A DNA stretch of 64,000 nucleotides from positions 1-64,000 of the forward strand of contig CAZCTC010000042.1 in the NCBI GenBank assembly GCA_964501335.1. The letters are read 5' to 3'. The DNA comes from CAZCTC01 sp964501335. Lineage in GTDB: Bacteria; Chloroflexota; Anaerolineae; B4-G1; SLSP01. Of this stretch, positions 59,568-64,000 are shown one piece after another. The position numbers and the translations under genes are program-made. Numbering within the stretch: the first letter of the stretch is position 1; each line of letters begins with the position of its first letter. Below the pieces are notes generated by a model. It searched no databases. It saw only the letters and a list, made by a program, of their open reading frames with translations, and was not told the origin of the DNA.

Positions 59568-59796
59568 TTTTTTGCGCGCCGCCCTTCGGGGGCAGGACCA
59601 CAGTTAACCGTGGACGAATTTTTCTCGCAAAAAAGCGTGCCAAAAATGTTTTTTTCCCCCTCATATCCCCCCTTCCCCTCGGGGGAAAGGGGGGCAGGGG
59701 GTGCGAAGCAGGGGGAATTAAAAGGCGCCTTTTGGCAATTTTATTTGGCGACCACGGTTCCCTGGGGACCTACCCCTTCGGACGGCGCGCAAAAAA
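59568..59796. repeat. Family-A hairpin split by a MITE insertion
   Basis: The left arm TTTTTTGCGCGCCG (59568-59581) and right arm CGGCGCGCAAAAAA (59783-59796) are perfect 14-bp complements separated by 201 bp. Removing the inserted 184 bp and one 8-bp repeat leaves an ordinary short-loop hairpin. Confidence 0.85.
59590..59773. mobile_element. 184-bp MITE-like insertion flanked by 8-bp target duplication
   Basis: CCCTTCGG flanks it on both sides (59582-59589 and 59774-59781). The ends are imperfect inverted repeats: CAGGACCACAGTTAACCGTG at the left and, read inward from the right, TAGGTCCCCAGGGAACCGTG. The interior includes a family-C palindrome (about 59664-59700) and no coding capacity. A left-end relative lies at about 43161. 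Confidence 0.8.
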
Positions 59797-59882
59797 TACA
59801 AGATTACAGAACCGTAATCTCCCCGCAACCTCCCTGAAACCTCCCCGCCTTATCCTTAAGGCAGTTCTCAGGGAGGAAATTC

Positions 59883-61234
59883 ATGAAACGCAGATATCTT
59901 ATTCCCATCGGAATTCTGCTGCTGCTCTTCATCGGCGGCGCCGGCTATCTCGGCTCCCGCAGCGTCCAGGCTCAGGAGGTTCCCACCGTCGAAGCCCCGC
60001 CGACCGTCGCCGTCACCCGCGGCGAAGTCAAACAGACCATCACCGCCCCCGGCAAACTGGTCTGCACCCGTCAGACCACCCTCGTCTCCGGTGCCAGCGG
60101 TCGCCTGGCCGCCGTTATGGTCAAACCCGGCCAGCAGGTCAAAGCCGGCCAGCTCCTGGCCCAACTCGACGCCGCTCCTTTAAAACAGGCCCTGGCCAAC
60201 GCCGATGTCCAGCTGCGGCTGGCCCAACAAAAGCTGCTGGAAGCTCAGGACGGCCCCACGCAGGCCCAGCTCGCCGACGCCCGGGCAACAGTCCGCAACG
60301 CCCAGACCGAGCTGCTGCTCGCCCAAAGCAACTACACCACCACCCTCTACTCCGACTACGACGCTCAGGCCGAAACGCGCCGCTACGAATATGAATGGTA
60401 TAAACATCAATTCGATATCGCCTGGACCAACTTCCAAAAAGGCGAAACCAGTCAAAAAGATTACGACGCCGCCTACAACGATATGAAAGCTGCCGAAGGT
60501 CGAATGATCGCCGCCCGTGAACGCGGCTCCACCGAACAACTGAGCGCCCAGAACCGCATCGATCGAGCCCGCGACGCCCTCTATCAGGCCAACCTGCGCC
60601 TTGGCGAATTGACCGGCAAGCCGTTGACCCAAACCGTCATGCAGGCCCAGCTCGAAGTGGACCGGGCTCAGGTAGCCTACCAGAATGCCCGGGCCGCCCT
60701 GGACGCCACCGAACTCCGCGCTCCTTACGACGGCGTCATCCTCTCCATCGGCGTCAACCCCGGCGACAACGTCAACCAGGGCTCGTCCATGATGGTGCTC
60801 CTCGATCCGCGAGCCCTCGAATCCGTCACCTCCATCGTCGAAGAAGACTTTCCCCTGATCAAAACCGGCCAGGCCGCCGAACTCTTCTTCGACGCCCAGC
60901 CCGACCTCGACATCGCCGGCCGGATCGACCGGGTCACCCCCCAAAGCATCGGCACCGACCGGCCGCTCTATCCGGTCTACATCGCCCTGACCGGCACCAT
61001 GCCCTCCACCCTGGTTCCCGGCATGACCGTCGACGCCTCCATCGTCCTCGATCAACGCACCGATGTATTACGGCTGCCCCGCTCCACCGTCCGGGCCCAC
61101 AGCGACGGATCGGCCGTCGTCAAAGTCTGGACCGGCACGGCCATCGAAGAACGCAACGTCAAAGTGGGCCTCCGCGGCGACAACTTCGTGGAAATCCTGG
61201 AAGGATTGCAGGAAGGCGATCAAGTGGTGGCCCA

Positions 61235-61238
<4 letters not shown>
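59883..61238 (+). CDS. Periplasmic adaptor subunit of a MacAB-type exporter
   Basis: A 451-residue membrane-fusion (HlyD/RND-type) protein. An N-terminal anchor (about 5-22, LIPIGILLLLFIGGAGYLG) precedes a beta strand, then a lipoyl-like half (VTRGEVKQTITAPGKLVC near 43, VKPGQQVKAGQLLAQLD near 80), a long alpha-helical hairpin (about 105-250, rich in Ala, Gln and Arg) and the second lipoyl half. A beta-barrel follows (IVEEDFPLIKTGQAAELFF), with a final barrel-proximal domain (TAIEERNVKVGLRGDNF). It links the inner-membrane permease to the outside. The next two genes overlap it, forming an operon. A Shine-Dalgarno, GGGAGG, lies just upstream. Confidence 0.9.
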
Positions 61239-61908
<670 letters not shown>

Positions 61909-61912
<4 letters not shown>

Positions 61913-63201
61913 CCATCCTCAACACCCTCCGCACCGCCCTGCTCGGCCTGAGCGGCAACAAGCTCCGCGCCGGCCTGACCACGCTGGGAATCGTCATCGG
62001 CGTCGCCTCGGTGATCGCCATGCTGGCCCTCGGCAACGGCGCCCGCGCTGCCGTCGAATCCAGTTTCCGCTTCCTCGGCGCCGACCAGATGCAGATCAAC
62101 GAAAAGTTCAAATTTGAAGACGGCGCCATGGAATCGGTCGGGAAAAAGCTCTCCTACCAGGATGGATTGGAAATGCTCTCTCAGGTTCCTCAGATCAAAC
62201 GGGTCGCCATGTCGGTCAGCGGCCCGGCCAAAGTCCGCCAGGGCCGGGTAGTCCTCGACCTCAACTACATTGCTACCACCGCCGACGCTCTGGAAGGACT
62301 GATCGCAGGCGGAGAATACCAACCGATCAACTGGCCGGAAGGGAAAATGTTGACCTCAGAAGATTTTATCGGCGAAGGACGCTTCTTCACCCCGGCCGAG
62401 GTGGTCGATGCCGCCGATGTCTGCATCCTGGCCTACGACACCGCCGATGAACTCTTCCAGGGCGACGATCCCATAGGACAGACCATCCATCTCAACCGCC
62501 GGCGCTGTCTGATCATCGGCATCCTGGCAGAACTGGAATCCACCGATCCTCAACGCAAATATAGAGATCAACCCAACAAAGGGCTCTACCTGCCGATCAG
62601 CACCGCCATCCGCAACTTCTACACCGAAGAGCCCTCCGTTTACCTCACCGCCTATGTAAAAGATGAAAACCGGATGACCGAAGCCAAAGCCGCCGTGGCC
62701 GCCTATCTCCGTCAACGCCACGGCGTAGAAAAAGATGAGGAGGACAATTACAAAGATGATTTTGACATCACGACCCGCAACGATATCCTGGGAGCCCAGC
62801 AATCGGCAGCGCAGACCTTCGCCCTGTTACTGGCCGCCATGGCGGCGGTCTCCCTGATCGTGGGCGGCATCGGCATTATGAATGTGATGCTGGTGAGCGT
62901 CACCGAACGGACCCGGGAGATCGGCGTGCGGATGGCTATCGGAGCCCGCCGCCGCGACATCATCGGCCAGTTTTTACTGGAAGCGATCCTGCTGAGCGGC
63001 GGGGGAGGCTTTCTGGGCATCGTCGTCGGGATTCTCACGATCCCGCTGGCCGCCCTCTTGAACCAGGGGCAGGCGCTGCTCGATCCCGGCAGCATCCCGC
63101 TCTCGCTCAGCGTCGCCCTGCTCACCGGCATCCTCTTCGGGATCTATCCGGCCCTGCGCGCCTCCCGGCTCGACCCCATCGAGGCGCTCCGCTATGAATG
63201 A
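61909..63201 (+). CDS. ABC transporter permease (MacB_PCD/FtsX family)
   Basis: A 430-residue permease with an N-terminal membrane helix (about 20-45, LRAGLTTLGIVIGVASVIAMLALG) and a large periplasmic domain (about 46-300). Three C-terminal helices follow (around 300-330, 350-375 and 395-415), with family signatures VGGIGIMNVMLVSVTERTREIG and RASRLDPIEALRYE. It takes its energy from the preceding ATPase and joins the adaptor. In MacAB-like systems the cargo is a peptide, toxin or macrolide; here it is unknown. It overlaps the ATPase gene by 4 nt. Confidence 0.94.
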
Positions 63202-63203
63202 AT

Positions 63204-63252
63204 TTATTTATTTTTTCGCACGCCCCTTTGGGGCGTGCGAAAAAAATAAATA
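63204..63252. repeat. Family-A hairpin without tail
   Basis: TTTATTTATTTTTTCGCACG... with its complementary arm around CCCCTTTGGGG, ending near 63252, just 3' of the permease gene. The stem is perfect across about 20 bp. Confidence 0.85.
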
Positions 63253-63291
63253 ATAAAAAAACTAATTCAATCAAAACTAAGGACTTGAAAA

Positions 63292-63861
63292 ATGAAATTC
63301 CAACAAATCGTCTTTGGATTGATCGTCGTCGTCGTACTGGGCGCCGCCGCCTTCATCGGAGGTCGCCTCATGACCGCCCGCGCCGGCGGCCCCGACGGCA
63401 TGCTCCCCATCCTGCCCGGAGCCGACGGCGGCGGCGCCATGACCACCATGGCCCTGAAAATGGAACCCGCCCCCGAACTGCCGCAAACCGAAGCCACCAT
63501 CTTCGGCCAGCTCAAACGGATCGAAAACAACAGCCTCTTCATCAGCGACAGCCAGGGCATGATCCAGGTCCAATCGGTCGGCAGCGGCTCCGTCGCCTAT
63601 AGCGCATCGTCATCCACCGCTCCCCAGCCCGAAGGCAGCGGCAAAGAGACCGAAATCGTGGTGACGGAAGAAACGGAAATCTACAAAGACATCACCGAAA
63701 TGCAATTCAACTCGGGGGATGGCGAGGTCCAGGAAGTCCAGCAAAAAGTCTCTTCCATCACCCTGGACGATTTTGGAAAAAATGGTATGGTGATGGTCTG
63801 GGGCGAACATCGCGGCGACCGCATCATCGCCACCACCATCCTCTATATGGGCGGGAATTAA
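63292..63861 (+). CDS. Small secreted/anchored protein of unknown function
   Basis: A 189-residue protein with an N-terminal hydrophobic segment (about 5-27, QIVFGLIVVVVLGAAAFIGGRLM) and a beta-rich, Glu/Gln-heavy exterior. A segment EATIFGQLKRIENNSLFISDSQG (about 66-88) resembles the repeats of DUF5666-like proteins. A second half, TEIVVTEETEIYKDITEMQF (about 120-140), lines up with it loosely. There is no catalytic motif. It follows the exporter genes with a hairpin between, so it may be part of the same transcription unit or respond to the exporter's activity. Confidence 0.6.
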   Translation: MKFQQIVFGLIVVVVLGAAAFIGGRLMTARAGGPDGMLPILPGADGGGAMTTMALKMEPAPELPQTEATIFGQLKRIENNSLFISDSQGMIQVQSVGSGSVAYSASSSTAPQPEGSGKETEIVVTEETEIYKDITEMQFNSGDGEVQEVQQKVSSITLDDFGKNGMVMVWGEHRGDRIIATTILYMGGN

Positions 63862-63895
63862 TTGAAATCCCAAAAATGATTACCCGGCGAGAGGG

Positions 63896-63965
63896 CGCCC
63901 ACGCAGGGGCGCCCCTACGCCAGAAAACGCCGTCGTAGGGGCGGCCCGATGTGGCCGCCCTTGAT
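63896..63965. repeat. Two family-D palindromes at the right edge
   Basis: GGGCGCCCACGCAGGGGCGCCC (one palindrome, shown shortened as GGGCGCCC...GGGCGCCC) at about 63896-63918, and GGGGCGGCCC...GGCCGCCC at about 63938-63962. The second is the reverse of the copies at 16.3 and 18.2 kb. The remaining bases to 64000 show no gene. Confidence 0.7.
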
Positions 63966-64000
63966 CCTAAAAGCCAGCAGGCCCTGCTTTCAGATGGATC

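Overview
The window is about 64 kb of a GC-rich bacterial chromosome and most resembles a member of the Chloroflexota (Anaerolineae/Caldilineae-like). That placement is inferred from gene style: several secreted proteins end in a YLP(L/I)xxK/R tail, there is a giant PKD/DUF11/Kelch surface protein, the aspartate-semialdehyde dehydrogenase is of the archaeal/fungal type, and the intergenic spaces are packed with small palindromic repeats. There is no rRNA, no canonical tRNA, no CRISPR array, no transposase gene and no phage module.

Layout. 0.4-4.9 kb (- strand): two paralogous membrane proteins around a third membrane protein, a tandem GNAT acetyltransferase and another membrane protein. 5.7 kb: a DIP1984-family protein. 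6.3-6.6 kb: a candidate structured RNA. 6.7-16.2 kb (-): a Tat-exported amine oxidase with a small anchored partner, then a 2386-residue surface protein. 16.5-24.5 kb (-): aldo/keto reductase, orotate phosphoribosyltransferase-like protein, nadB, a nadC-nadA fusion and a secreted lamin-tail/phospholipase D protein. 25-31 kb: an SH3-like membrane protein, a small membrane protein, a NACHT/STAND NTPase with helical repeats, and a membrane-anchored helix-hairpin-helix protein. 31.3-36.7 kb (+): a SAM-I riboswitch controlling a methionine/aspartate-family operon (cystathionine gamma-synthase type enzyme, aspartokinase, ASADH, HAD-like protein). 36.7-39.5 kb (-): a periplasmic ligand-binding protein paired with a PAS-PAS-STAS regulator. 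39.9-42.4 kb (+): ArsR/SmtB repressor and heavy-metal P-type ATPase with a recognisable operator. 42.5-45.4 kb (-): flavodoxin-like reductase, a START-PDZ-DinB fusion and a gluzincin peptidase. 46-48.3 kb (-): a two-component pair. 48.8-51.2 kb (-): an ApbE flavinyltransferase with a ferric-reductase-like membrane protein and two small anchored proteins. 51.3-57 kb (-): a pyruvate-kinase-like protein coupled to a ferritin-like protein, a TPR-like protein, a secreted YG-repeat fibre-like protein, and a probable secreted-effector/chaperone pair. 57.4-63.9 kb (+): SprT-like metallopeptidase plus response regulator, then a MacAB-type exporter and a small secreted protein.

Between the genes lies the most unusual content. 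About 33 copies of a palindromic hairpin occur, usually with a CAGA/TCTG loop and a stem whose sequence changes from copy to copy while remaining paired. Roughly half of the copies carry a conserved tail of about 75 nt ending in TTGCGGGACGC. Other small repeat families are mixed in, including two MITE-like families with terminal inverted repeats. One MITE copy has split a hairpin in two, leaving an 8-bp target duplication.

The leading biological candidates are the hairpin/tail element and its insertions, the effector plus CesT-like chaperone at 55.2-57.0 kb, the dual RNA control of the methionine operon (terminator plus Shine-Dalgarno-sequestering hairpin), the nadC-nadA fusion, and the tRNA-T-arm-containing RNA at 6.3 kb.
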